Below are positions 1 to 9,141 of a DNA stretch of 64,000 bases, piece by piece; position 1 is the first letter of the stretch, and each line of letters begins with the position of its first letter. Position numbers and translations under genes: made by a program. Source of the DNA: Rhodopirellula sp. SM50 (GTDB lineage: Bacteria > Planctomycetota > Planctomycetia > Pirellulales > Pirellulaceae); NCBI RefSeq assembly GCF_002289565.1, contig NZ_NTFY01000068.1, positions 1-64,000 on the forward strand, read 5' to 3'. The notes under the pieces are model-generated. The model made no database searches, had not been told where the DNA came from, and was given only the letters and a program-made list of their open reading frames with translations.

Positions 1-25
1 CCGGTCTCGGCGTGACGCAAGCCTG

Positions 26-58
26 ACGGACCGGAGGGCTCGCGCCCTGCCGCTAACA
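26..58 (-). repeat. dispersed repeat, family A (single arm)
   Basis: About 33 bp containing CGGAGGGCTCGCGCC and ending in CGCTAACA. The same sequence occurs inverted at 10909-10941 and, as a facing pair, at 30234-30315. It lies in the gap beside the PIN/TRAM gene and has no coding signal. Confidence 0.7.
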
Positions 59-98
59 AGGATTGCACGGTTTGTTTCAAAGGAGAGCGGCAGCGGTT

Positions 99-205
99 CC
101 AGCATCCCGGAGGGATGCCAGCGATTAGCCGGAGTTCAGCGCAGCGACACCTCCGGGAAGCATGCTCCGCAATCCCCTCGACCCCGGACGAGGTCATACC
201 GCTAA
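99..205 (+). repeat. dispersed repeat, family B (about 105 bp)
   Basis: The reverse complement of about 11060-11170 aligns with this stretch over roughly 105 bp at about 80 percent identity by eye. Both copies contain the cores GCCAGCGA and CAGCGCAGCG and the stretch CCTCGACCCCGGACG. Short reading frames through both copies begin MPAISR or MPASSR, but this looks like a mobile or amplified intergenic repeat rather than a gene. Confidence 0.65.
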
Positions 206-226
206 CAAATAGCACTCCGCTTGGGA

Positions 227-1237
227 TCAGCCGCGAGCGTCGAACTTGGCAAAAATCATCTTGCCGGCGTTGGTCTGCAGCGTGCTCGTCACACGCACTT
301 CGAGTTCCTGGCCGATTCGGTTGCGGGCTCCTTCGACCACCACCATGGTCCCGTCGTCCAAGTAACCAATGCCCTGCTCGGCGCCTTCACCCGGCTTGAT
401 GATTTTGACGTGAAACGATTCATCGGGAAGATAAACTGGACGCAGAGAATTGCTGATCTCGTTCAGATTGATGACCGGGACGTTGTGCAGCTTGGCGACC
501 TTGTTCAGATTGAAGTCTCCGGTCACCACCTTGCCTTCGAGGTGTTTGGCCAACAGGACGAGCTTCAGGTCGACCGTTTGGCCGGCTAATTCTGGCAGGT
601 CGCGGTCAAAGATCATCAGGTCGACGTTGTCATCGGCCCGCATCCGGTTCAGCACGTCTAATCCGCGACGGCCGCGGACGCGTCGAAGTTTATCGCTGCT
701 GTCGGCGATCGCCTGTAACTCGCTGAGGGCGAAACGCGGCATGATCAACTGATTGTCAAAAACGCCGGTGTTGACCAAATCCGCGATTCGGCCATCGATC
801 ACCACGCTGGTGTCCAGCACCAGTGGCTTAAAGCCTTTGACTTCGCGGACGAATTCGACATAGGGAATCAGGAATCGAAAATCGTCTTTGGTTTGAATCA
901 GAATGCTGACACAGACATAACACAACAGCATCCCCATGATCAGCTTCACCGCGTTGCCGACCAGCAAAGACTGGGCAAACAGCGGCGCGATCGCGATCCA
1001 CAAGATGTAGCTGAGCAAAATTCCGATCAACACTCCGAAGTAAACCGCGGAGATGGAATCGATGCGTTTGCGCGGGATGAAGATATCCCCCATGATCGCG
1101 ACGACGGCGATCCCCATCACGCCGGCAAAGACGACGTAGGGATTGATGTCCGCATCACTCGGCAACGCCGTGTTGATGATCCACGACACCCCGCCGGCGC
1201 AAAGTAAGAAAACGCATCGAAGGATGATCAATTCCAT
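227..1237 (-). CDS. YacL-like membrane protein with PIN and TRAM domains
   Basis: 336 aa. The N-terminal 110 residues form about four membrane helices. A PIN nuclease-like domain follows (about 138-250), with the motif VLDTSVVIDGRIADL and further acidic residues (FDRDLP, TGDFNLNK) of the usual metal site. A C-terminal TRAM domain (about 275-336) is a likely RNA-binding fold. This matches the YacL family of membrane-anchored PIN-TRAM proteins. The substrate is not known; RNA cleavage is an inference from the family. The ATG at 1237 directly begins the first hydrophobic helix. It stands alone, with repeat DNA on its 3' side. Confidence 0.85.
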   Translation of the reverse strand: MELIILRCVFLLCAGGVSWIINTALPSDADINPYVVFAGVMGIAVVAIMGDIFIPRKRIDSISAVYFGVLIGILLSYILWIAIAPLFAQSLLVGNAVKLIMGMLLCYVCVSILIQTKDDFRFLIPYVEFVREVKGFKPLVLDTSVVIDGRIADLVNTGVFDNQLIMPRFALSELQAIADSSDKLRRVRGRRGLDVLNRMRADDNVDLMIFDRDLPELAGQTVDLKLVLLAKHLEGKVVTGDFNLNKVAKLHNVPVINLNEISNSLRPVYLPDESFHVKIIKPGEGAEQGIGYLDDGTMVVVEGARNRIGQELEVRVTSTLQTNAGKMIFAKFDARG

Positions 1238-1496
1238 AAGACTAGCTGGTCACGGGATCAATGTATTGGATCGGTTTGGGAAATCTCTATCGCCGCACTG
1301 GCACCATTGGCCAACGCACAGTCTAGATGACGTAGCGATCAGTCCCCAAGGGGACTCGGAAATCGAAACCCGATGACAGCGAGAAAGTGCCCCAAAAACC
1401 CCCAGAAACGGGAGAATTAGCACAATGTGATGTCCTTGTCCGGCTGCCGGATGAAAACAGATCCCCAGGGCAAGCAAGAAACCCGCCCCACCTTCG

Positions 1497-3494
1497 CTAT
1501 TTGATCTCGGCCAGCAGTCGATCCATTTTCGATTGGATCTTCGAAGCGACCGCGGCGATCTCGTCGTGGGCTTTCTGCGCCGCTTGAGCGAGCGATTGAG
1601 CCTGTTCAAGCTTCTTCTGCAGCTCTCCGCGGGTGGCCAGCAGTTTGTCGGCTTCGGCCTGACGGGCCGCCGCGGTTTGCTGGTGCTTTTTAATCACATC
1701 GATCAGGGCGATCCGGTTTCGGCGTTGCTTGGCCATGTCGGTCAATTTCGCCGCCAGTTTCTCTTCCGACTCCGCGACCGCGATCATTTTGGAGGGGTCG
1801 GCTTTCAATGCCACACGCAACGCCGTCACTTCGTCTTGAAGATCGCGGACAGCGATGGTCAGCGTCGGCAGCTGTTGGTCGAAAGTTGCGGACGTTTGTT
1901 CAGCCGTTTTGGCGGCGGCAGTACTTTCGTCAGCCTGTTTCTTCAGCGCGGCGACTTTTTGGTCCAATTCCGCCAGCGACTTTTTAGCAGCGGTCACCGC
2001 AGCGTTGGCCTTGTCCAGATTCGCTTTCGCCGGAGTCAGTTTCTGTTGGATGGAAACCAGGGTCGTTTTGACGGCTTCGACACGTTTGGCGGCCGGTTCG
2101 GGGTTGGCCGCCAGACGGACCATGGCATCGGGGGTGTCGACCGGAGTGTTGAACACGGATCCGGCCCAGTCCCCATAGATCAGACGTTTTCCGTCGTGGG
2201 TGATGGCGACTTCCAACATGTCTTCGCCGGCATGGTTGAACGATTTCAGTTCCTTGCCGGCCGCATCCCACAATTTGGCTCGATTGTCCCGACCGGCGGT
2301 CGCCAATTGGGCTTGGTGGTCGAACCGGACCGCCGTGACGCCGCCGCCGTGGGCGTTGATCGATTTGATCGCCTTGCCGGAGACCATGTCCCACAGCTTG
2401 ACCGTCCCGTCCTCACTGGCACTGGCCAAGACGTTGGAATCATCGCGCCAGGCGAGTGAGGTGATGCCGCCTTTGTGACCGGCAAGATCCAGGTATTGAC
2501 GTCCCGTCTCGGCTTCCCAAACGATCAGCCCGCCCGAGCGATCTCCCGAGGCGAGCAGCACTCCATCGGGGCTGTAGGCGACGGCGTAGATCCAATCGGT
2601 ATGTTTTTTGATGTCGAACAATTTTTCGCCGCTGCTGACGTCAAAGATCCGCAACATCTTTTGCGGGCCGCCCATCGCGACGCGCGACAGGGTGTCATTG
2701 GCGTCGGCGCCGAACACGATGTCCAACTCGTCGCCGACGGTTGCCACGCGTTCGCCGGTTTTGACGTCATAGATTGCGACAAGCCCGAGCACGGAGTGTT
2801 CACCGCCGCCGGCGATCAGATACGAACCGTCACCGCTGAAACGCAGCTCCTGAGCGACGCCTTCGGGGAACGGCAGAATGCCCAACAGTTCGGCGGTGTC
2901 GCTGTGGTACATCACGATTTGGTTTTGGCCGGCGACGGCGACCAGTGGAGCCCAGGGACTGGCCGCAATCGCGGTCACCGCGGCGGCTCGCGAGGTGACG
3001 ACCGGCGTTTCCAACGGCAGCGTTTCGGGCATCGCGACGGGGCCATCAGGTTTGCCGCCGGTGGGGGCGACGAAGGCCAGCGCGTTCGACTTCATCTTTT
3101 TGGCTTTGGATCCGGAGTTCTCCAGAATCCCGCCTTCGATCCAGGCTCGGATGATCGCCAACTTGTCTGCCGGCAGCTTGTCTTGCTTGGGCGGCATCAC
3201 GGGCGTGTCGTCGTGGTTGACCAGCTGCCACAGACGGCTGCTCTCGGCGTCTCCATCGTCGTAAACAACTTCGCCGCTGCCACCGCCCTCAACGACCGAG
3301 CCGAACGTGTCCAGCGCCAGCCCGCCTTTCTTGTCGCTCTGTTGGTGACAATTCAGGCAATACTGCCGAAAGATCGGTTTGACGTCGTCTTCGTAGGTGA
3401 CTTTCTTCGGAGCCGCGTCGGCCGCTTGGCAAACTGAAACAGCCGACAGCGTCGAGAGCGCAGCGAAACGGACAAATGCAGATCGAACAGACAT
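1497..3494 (-). CDS. secreted planctomycete cytochrome-WD40 fusion protein
   Basis: 665 aa from the ATG at 3494, which starts a good signal peptide (MSVRSAFVRF, then a hydrophobic core, then QAADA); a longer in-frame start at 3533 would bury it. A PSCyt1-type cytochrome c domain follows, with heme motif CLNCH at residues 46-50 and a distal Met candidate in PVMPP. The middle is a WD40 propeller, with repeats such as HTDWIYAVAYSPDG and HKGGITSLAWRDDS ending in IVWE and KLWD. The last 170 residues are an Ala/Lys/Gln-rich predicted coiled coil. It is the last gene of a four-gene cytochrome cluster. A periplasmic electron-transfer or scaffolding role is inferred. Confidence 0.85.
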   Translation of the reverse strand: MSVRSAFVRFAALSTLSAVSVCQAADAAPKKVTYEDDVKPIFRQYCLNCHQQSDKKGGLALDTFGSVVEGGGSGEVVYDDGDAESSRLWQLVNHDDTPVMPPKQDKLPADKLAIIRAWIEGGILENSGSKAKKMKSNALAFVAPTGGKPDGPVAMPETLPLETPVVTSRAAAVTAIAASPWAPLVAVAGQNQIVMYHSDTAELLGILPFPEGVAQELRFSGDGSYLIAGGGEHSVLGLVAIYDVKTGERVATVGDELDIVFGADANDTLSRVAMGGPQKMLRIFDVSSGEKLFDIKKHTDWIYAVAYSPDGVLLASGDRSGGLIVWEAETGRQYLDLAGHKGGITSLAWRDDSNVLASASEDGTVKLWDMVSGKAIKSINAHGGGVTAVRFDHQAQLATAGRDNRAKLWDAAGKELKSFNHAGEDMLEVAITHDGKRLIYGDWAGSVFNTPVDTPDAMVRLAANPEPAAKRVEAVKTTLVSIQQKLTPAKANLDKANAAVTAAKKSLAELDQKVAALKKQADESTAAAKTAEQTSATFDQQLPTLTIAVRDLQDEVTALRVALKADPSKMIAVAESEEKLAAKLTDMAKQRRNRIALIDVIKKHQQTAAARQAEADKLLATRGELQKKLEQAQSLAQAAQKAHDEIAAVASKIQSKMDRLLAEIK

Positions 3495-3644
3495 GGCGGG
3501 AGAGGGTAGGCGGGGGAGAGGGGGCTGGGGCACAGGTCCGGGGCGAAATCGGAACTCGATCCAGTCTAATCAACGTCGCCCGATGAGCGACGCGCAATTC
3601 CTAGTTGTCGTCCAGGACTGGTCCTGGGAGGGAATTCAGCAACC

Positions 3645-3720
3645 GTTGGTGTTTAGCCTTTAGGCGATTCCCGGTCGCTGCATAGCAGCGACAGTGAGCG
3701 GCTAAAGCCTGCACACCAAC
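3645..3720. repeat. intergenic inverted repeat with nested hairpin
   Basis: Imperfect 19-bp outer arms (GTTGGTGTTTAGCCTTTAG at 3645-3663 and its near-complement at 3702-3720) enclose a perfect inner hairpin TCGCTGC-ATA-GCAGCGA at 3675-3691. It lies in the gap after the DUF1549/DUF1553 gene. It may act as an RNA hairpin at the 3' end, but there is no U-tract, so it is called only as a repeat. Confidence 0.6.
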
Positions 3721-3775
3721 ACGGATGCCTGCGCCATTGGGGCAGGCACCCTTCGGTCATAGGGTCAACGGATCA

Positions 3776-6244
3776 CTAGTGGTTGAACACAAATTCGCGG
3801 CTGTTGAGCACGGCCCAGAAGATGTCTTCCAAGGCGGCCGTCTTGTTTTCCGCCTTGTCGACGGTGGCTTTCAGATCCGCCAGCTCGGCCTCCGAAGGGC
3901 TGCGCGACAGGCAGCGAACATAAATCCGGTCGATCACCTGTTCCTCGGTCAATTTCTCCGTCTCCATCCATCGCTTGATCTTGTTTCCCTGGGCGATCTT
4001 GTTGCTGACGCTGCTGCCATTGAGCAAGTGCAGTGCCTGGGAGAGCGAGGGATCGGTCGAGGCTTCGCACTCACACACCGTTGCGCGTGGGGCGCGACCG
4101 AACGTGGTCAGGAAGTAGTTGCTCGTTTTGCCGTCGGCGATTTGCACCGCACGTGCTCCGATCGGCAACCCGGTGAACTTATCCGGCGCCTCGGTGACTT
4201 GGCAAATGCAGTCCAGCAAGCTTTCCGCGGGGATGCGACGGATGTTCGCGTGGGCATAATTGCGATTGTCGTGGGCGTTGGTTTCGTTCGTTTCGCAGCT
4301 GCGTTGGTAGGCTTGGCTGTTGCAGATGTCACGCACGAGTCGACGGAAATCGAAGTCGTATTCGACCAGCTTCTCGCCCAGCAGTTCGAACAGCTCGGGG
4401 TTGCTGGGTGGATTGCTGACGCGAATGTCATCGACTTCGTCAACCAGTCCGACGCCCATGTAGTGGGCCCAAACACGGTTGGCGATCGACTTGGCAAAGA
4501 ACGGGTTTTCCGAACTGGTCAACCATTCGGCCACCACCGCGCGGCGATCTTTTCCGCGGGTATCCGGTGCGTCGCCGCCGAGGAACTTCGGCGGGACGGG
4601 TTTCTTGGTCACCAAGTGATTGACTTCGCCACCGCCTCGGTTGTAGACGATTTTCTCACGATAGTCTTCCGCGTTCTTGCGGCCGATCTGCGAGAAGAAG
4701 GACGCGAACCCGTAGTAATCGTCCATCGTCCAACGATCGAACGGATGGTTGTGACACTGGGCACACTGGGTGCGAATCCCCATGAACACCTGCGCCACGT
4801 TTTCAGCGGTCTTCAGGGTGTCTCGCTCGATCTCATAGAAGTTGGTCGCCGGCGAGGTGAACGTTCCGCCGGTGCTGGTCAGCAGGTCGCGAACCATCTG
4901 ATCGATCGGGACATTCTTGGCGAACTTGTCGGTCAACCAGTTGGCGTACAGGAAGGCGGACTTGTAACTGACCTGGTTGGTGCTTTTGATCATCAACAAC
5001 TGGGCAAACTTCATCGCCCAGATTTCGCTGAACTCCTTTCGTTCGAGCAATCGATCGATCAGAGCGGCGCGTTTGTCGTCGGCCGGATCGGCGACGAAGT
5101 TGCGGTACTCCTCTTCGGTCGGCAGCAGGCCGGTGATGTCCACCGTCACGCGACGGATGAACTCTTCGTCGCTGCACAAACCGCTCGGCAGGATCCGCAG
5201 TTGTTGCAGTTTCTTACCCACCGATTGATCGATGTAGTTGCCGGTGATCTTCGGCGGTGTGTAGTCCAGGTCGGTCGGCAGCGCGAGCACTTGGCTGCCC
5301 ACGGTGTGCGTATCAAAGCGGGCCATCACGAAGGCTTCTCCGCGTCGCCCGGCGGTCACGTTGCCGGTGTCATCGATGGCGGCGGTGCCGGAGTTGTTGG
5401 ACGTGAAGGCGGCCAAACGCGTGACATCACGCGTGGTGCCATCGCTGTAGGTTGCCACCGCGACGAATCGCTGGGTGGAACCCTCGCCCTCGATGACCGC
5501 TTGTTGCGGATAGATCGCGACCGAATCGACGGTCGGCGGCTTGTTGTCGGCCGGATCAGCAAGTGCCCCGTTGGACAACCATTCCAGCACGGTGGCGTAG
5601 TAATCCGAATCGGTGTCGAACAGTTTGCCGCCGGTATGCGGAACCGCGCCGATCGATTTTTTCAGGAACAAGCTTTCTTCGGGGATCGCCAGGTTGATGC
5701 GGCGAACGCCGATTTCGCGGGTGATGCGAAGGTAATCGCCGTCGGGATCGAAACCGAACAGACTCATCCGAAATCCGTCTTTCCCGCGAGCGGCTCCGTG
5801 ACAGGAACCGGTGTTGCAGCCCGATCGCGTTAACACCGGCATCACATCGTTGGTGAAACTGATCGGCGGTTTGGTTGTCGAGTTCGACACCGTGACGGGG
5901 ATGCGGACTTCGGTGCCGAGATACTCGGCGATCAATTCGGTCGTGCCATCGGCCAACGGCAACAGTTGGAATTTGTCTCGTTTGACCTTGGATTCATCGG
6001 CGATTTTCCAGATCACACGATCGCTGGCGTCTTCGGTGATTCCGTCATCACGTCGCAGCACGGCGACGAAGGATTGGAAATCACGAGCCGAGTTGAGCTT
6101 GATTTCAGGCGGATAGACCGCCAGATCAGGCTTCCGCGGCGAGTCCGAAGGGCGGGATGCTGCTTCGTCGGCGGGAGTCACGCCGAGGGCTGGTATTGCC
6201 AGTGCAACCAAAAGCAACAGGGAGGCGGCGGGGCGAGTCTTCAT
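3776..6244 (-). CDS. DUF1549/DUF1553 planctomycete cytochrome protein with Ig-like domain
   Basis: 822 aa from the ATG at 6244, which begins a clear signal peptide (MKTRPAASLLLLVALAIPAL); the frame runs back to 6349 but without a signal. Order: an N-terminal region with SGCNTGSCHGAARGKDG, a BIG2/Ig-like domain (TYSDGTTRDVTRLAAF), a DUF1549 (PSCyt2) domain (DITGLLPTEEEYRNF, then IDRLLER), a CxxCH heme motif in TQCAQCHNHPFDRW, and a C-terminal DUF1553 (PSD1) domain (NPFFAKSIANRVWAHYMG). The protein is probably a periplasmic c-type cytochrome. The family is hugely expanded in planctomycetes and often linked with polymer degradation, but its reaction is unproven. Confidence 0.9.
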   Translation of the reverse strand: MKTRPAASLLLLVALAIPALGVTPADEAASRPSDSPRKPDLAVYPPEIKLNSARDFQSFVAVLRRDDGITEDASDRVIWKIADESKVKRDKFQLLPLADGTTELIAEYLGTEVRIPVTVSNSTTKPPISFTNDVMPVLTRSGCNTGSCHGAARGKDGFRMSLFGFDPDGDYLRITREIGVRRINLAIPEESLFLKKSIGAVPHTGGKLFDTDSDYYATVLEWLSNGALADPADNKPPTVDSVAIYPQQAVIEGEGSTQRFVAVATYSDGTTRDVTRLAAFTSNNSGTAAIDDTGNVTAGRRGEAFVMARFDTHTVGSQVLALPTDLDYTPPKITGNYIDQSVGKKLQQLRILPSGLCSDEEFIRRVTVDITGLLPTEEEYRNFVADPADDKRAALIDRLLERKEFSEIWAMKFAQLLMIKSTNQVSYKSAFLYANWLTDKFAKNVPIDQMVRDLLTSTGGTFTSPATNFYEIERDTLKTAENVAQVFMGIRTQCAQCHNHPFDRWTMDDYYGFASFFSQIGRKNAEDYREKIVYNRGGGEVNHLVTKKPVPPKFLGGDAPDTRGKDRRAVVAEWLTSSENPFFAKSIANRVWAHYMGVGLVDEVDDIRVSNPPSNPELFELLGEKLVEYDFDFRRLVRDICNSQAYQRSCETNETNAHDNRNYAHANIRRIPAESLLDCICQVTEAPDKFTGLPIGARAVQIADGKTSNYFLTTFGRAPRATVCECEASTDPSLSQALHLLNGSSVSNKIAQGNKIKRWMETEKLTEEQVIDRIYVRCLSRSPSEAELADLKATVDKAENKTAALEDIFWAVLNSREFVFNH

Positions 6245-6409
6245 GTCAAAAACGCTGTTTGGAGGGGACACTCGATCTGAACCGTGGCTCGGTTGAGCGA
6301 GGGCTCTGTCGAGGTGAGTCACCGAATGGCGTGGACCATTGGGAACCAAAACTGTAATGGTGTCAAAACGAAAGCACCCGCGGATTCGGCGGGTGCCCTC
6401 GTCGCTGAT

Positions 6410-8857
6410 TTATTTCTTCTGCCGAAGCTGTTCCAAACGACTGAGCGGCTTGGGCTTGGCGGGTGCTTTGGCGGCCGGTTTCGGAGCGGCCGGCTTTGGG
6501 GCATCGACCTTCGGCGGCAATGGCTTATCGATCCGCAGCTCACCCGAACCGTTGGTCTGGACGATCGTTTCGTCACCGACTTTGACGCGGGCGATGCAGT
6601 TGAGCGTTCGGTGTGTGCCGACTTTGGCCTTCGCATCGATGACCAGCGGGAACGTCACACTTTCCGATTCGGGAGTGACCGCCTGCGTGGCGGCAGGGCT
6701 GGTCACACCGGCCGGGATCCCGACCAATTCGATCTCGGCTTTCCCAGGGTATTCACGCAGGATCTCGAGCGGAATCGTCACGTTGATTTCGGTGCCCAGT
6801 TCCCCGGCGGACTTGGGGAACGTGTATTTGAAGATCGAATTTTCCACTTCCAGCATAATCGGTGGCGTGGCCGTTTGGGCGGACCCGGTTTTGGTGTTGT
6901 AGGACGCCACAAAGATGATCGGCCAGGTTCCGATTCCGGCACCGGTGTTGGCGGTGATGGGAATGTCGACTTCCGTTTTTCCCTTGGCAATCGAGCGACT
7001 GTTGTTGATCGAGATTCCCGGCGGGTTGTAGAGGGTACGAATCGAGACGGTATCGTCGAAGCCCTCTTTTTTGGTGATCCGCACCTTCAGGCTTTTGCTT
7101 CCGCTCCGCACGATCGGCGTCTTGGGCTGGACGACTTCGATGGTGAAGGGAACTTCGTCGGTCACGGCCATCGCGGCACGTTCGGTCTCGTATCCCCACA
7201 TTTCGCGGCGGTTTTGTCCGAGCACCAGTTTGTGGTGTTGCGAAAGTTTGCCGCCGACCAACGGGTTCTTGGCGTCGCCCTTGGCGAAGATCGTGTACAG
7301 CGAGGCGTTGTGGGTGGCGTCCGGGGCCGCGGTCAGTAAGACCGGGACTTCGGGACGTCCGGCCGGCATCGGGAACGCCGTCGCCGTCACGCCTTGGGGA
7401 AGTCCTTCGAAGGACAGGTTGACTTCGCCGTTGTATCGGTCGCGGGCGGCCGAGACGACCATGCCGACGCTTCCGCCGATCGGAACGGCAACGACCTGAG
7501 CCTCGTCCCGACGGAGTTCCTTGAGCGTCAGATTGACCGCCGGCGTCGGTGTGCTGACTTCGATTCGATAGGTGTAGGTCGGTCCGCCGCCACGAAGGTG
7601 GTCATAGATTCGAACGGTGTGCTTGCCGTCGACCTTGGCATCAAATTCCAGGAACGGATCAATCTTTCCTCGGCTATCGTCGCTAGACGTGATCGTCGCG
7701 TGCTTCGGATCGAACACATTCAGCACGGCATCCAGGGGTGAACGCAAGACGTCTCGGGCAAATACTTCGACGCGATATTTGGTGCCCTTTTTGGCTTCGA
7801 AGGTGAAGCAATCGTAGTCCTCGGGTTTCTCGATCACACCGCAATAGGCACCGGGAACGGGAACCACGGGAGCGGATCGGCGATCGTCGTTGGGTTCCTT
7901 TTCCATTGCGACGGGCAACTCGTTGACGCGAATCCAGTTCGGTGACGGGGTGACTCCATTTTCGTCTTCGGTCGTCACGCCCCACTGCGGATAGCTCTCG
8001 CTGGGAAGCGGAATCTTAGCCGACCGTTCGCTGCCGTCGGACAGGATCAGCTTGGCATCCAAAACGGTGGACGGTGGGCCACCGGCCGGGATCACTGCGA
8101 CGGGGCGCGGGAAGGTGCCGACATGAAGCCGGTATCCACCCAGGTTGCTGCCCAAGAACGAACTGTCGCGGACCAGGATGGAATACTTGCCATCGGTGGG
8201 CGCAGTGAAGCTACAAAAGCCGTCTTGTTGGAACAGCGAGGAGTCATCACTGGAGGCGACTTCGAATCGGCCTTCGTCCAAGATCGCAATGTAAGGATCG
8301 AGGATGTTTTGGTTTCGCAGCGAGTTGGCGATTCGAATGCCTTCGATTTCAACGTTCAGCGTTTGGCCGGCTTTCAATTCGACCTGATAGTGGTCGATGT
8401 CTTCCCGTTGGACCACGCCGTCGATCGTCGAATTCAGCTCGATGACCTGCGGTGCGGCGAAATCGTTGTTGGGTTCGACTTCGGCAACGACGGGCATCGC
8501 ACCCACGCCCAGCAGGCGAAGGTTGGCGATCCCGCTCTTGGTGACCAACCGGATCGGATACAAGCCTGGCGTCAGGTCCGCTGCGGCGCGAAGTTTGACT
8601 TCTGTCGCACTGTTGCTGACCGCTTTGACTTCCAAGATTTCAATGCCGGGCAAGTCGCAGAGGACTTCGGAGGCATCACTGAGGCGTGTCCCCTTGAAGG
8701 TCACGACCGCTTCTTCACCGCGGACGACGCCGCGCGGTTCCAAGCTGGTGACGACAGGTAAGGTCGCGGATGCGTTTTGGATCAGCATCGTTCCGATCAG
8801 GAACGCGCCCACCCATGCCGCAGCGTGCGGCCGGAGAGCTGGTTGTTGTTTCATCAT
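6410..8857 (-). CDS. secreted protein with two PPC domains
   Basis: 815 aa. The N-terminus has a signal peptide (AAWVGAFLIGTMLIQNASA). A first Ig-like segment precedes two bacterial pre-peptidase C-terminal (PPC) domains, each opening with the hallmark EVEPNNDFAAPQ or EKEPNDDRRSAP and containing DHYQVELKAGQ or DYDCFTFEAKKG. Further beta-sandwich segments follow, then a Pro/Ala/Lys-rich tail (about 785-815). No protease catalytic motif is visible, so a structural or carbohydrate-binding role is more likely than peptidase activity. It sits between the DUF1501 and DUF1549/DUF1553 genes and probably works with them. A start three bases further in (second Met) is equally possible. Confidence 0.85.
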   Translation of the reverse strand: MMKQQPALRPHAAAWVGAFLIGTMLIQNASATLPVVTSLEPRGVVRGEEAVVTFKGTRLSDASEVLCDLPGIEILEVKAVSNSATEVKLRAAADLTPGLYPIRLVTKSGIANLRLLGVGAMPVVAEVEPNNDFAAPQVIELNSTIDGVVQREDIDHYQVELKAGQTLNVEIEGIRIANSLRNQNILDPYIAILDEGRFEVASSDDSSLFQQDGFCSFTAPTDGKYSILVRDSSFLGSNLGGYRLHVGTFPRPVAVIPAGGPPSTVLDAKLILSDGSERSAKIPLPSESYPQWGVTTEDENGVTPSPNWIRVNELPVAMEKEPNDDRRSAPVVPVPGAYCGVIEKPEDYDCFTFEAKKGTKYRVEVFARDVLRSPLDAVLNVFDPKHATITSSDDSRGKIDPFLEFDAKVDGKHTVRIYDHLRGGGPTYTYRIEVSTPTPAVNLTLKELRRDEAQVVAVPIGGSVGMVVSAARDRYNGEVNLSFEGLPQGVTATAFPMPAGRPEVPVLLTAAPDATHNASLYTIFAKGDAKNPLVGGKLSQHHKLVLGQNRREMWGYETERAAMAVTDEVPFTIEVVQPKTPIVRSGSKSLKVRITKKEGFDDTVSIRTLYNPPGISINNSRSIAKGKTEVDIPITANTGAGIGTWPIIFVASYNTKTGSAQTATPPIMLEVENSIFKYTFPKSAGELGTEINVTIPLEILREYPGKAEIELVGIPAGVTSPAATQAVTPESESVTFPLVIDAKAKVGTHRTLNCIARVKVGDETIVQTNGSGELRIDKPLPPKVDAPKPAAPKPAAKAPAKPKPLSRLEQLRQKK

Positions 8858-8999
8858 CGATTCGTAAACGATTGTGGAACAGGCAGGATTCGAACGCCCG
8901 ATCTTTCAAGCGTTTTATAGGAATGGCAAAGGTCGCGTTCGCTTCCAAACGCTTGGCGGGCAATCGCAGGCTGGAGGCGTTACGGCCTGTCGATTGAAT

Positions 9000-9077
9000 C
9001 AGCCGTTTGGCGCGAGCCTACGGGCCCTCGTGTGTTTTCTTCGTGCTACAGGCCCGTACGCTCGCGCGAAACGGCTG
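9000..9077. repeat. intergenic inverted repeat, family C
   Basis: Near-perfect 27-bp arms at 9000-9026 (CAGCCGTTTGGCGCGAGCC...) and 9051-9077 are separated by 24 bp. The same arms make up the 93-bp units triplicated at 29036-29314. It lies in the 284-bp gap between the DUF1501 and PPC genes. Confidence 0.75.
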
Positions 9078-9141
9078 ATCCCGCGTGTGATCGGATTAAA
9101 TCAACAGGCCGGCCCGCTACGCCTCGCAAGCGTGTTTTCGT

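Noticed and set aside
115-399. 94-codon frame starting MPAISRSSAQRH, and the similar frame at 10942-11148
   Set aside because: Both are read through copies of the family B repeat. The likeness comes from repeated DNA, not from a protein family.
3725-5833. 702-codon plus-strand frame
   Set aside because: Lies antisense to the DUF1549/DUF1553 gene, which has clear domains. The long frame is a by-product of high-GC codon use.
8876-8960. tRNA-like GGATTCGAAC on the plus strand (T-loop on the minus strand)
   Set aside because: The flanking bases do not pair as a T-stem, and no matching acceptor or anticodon arm was found upstream.
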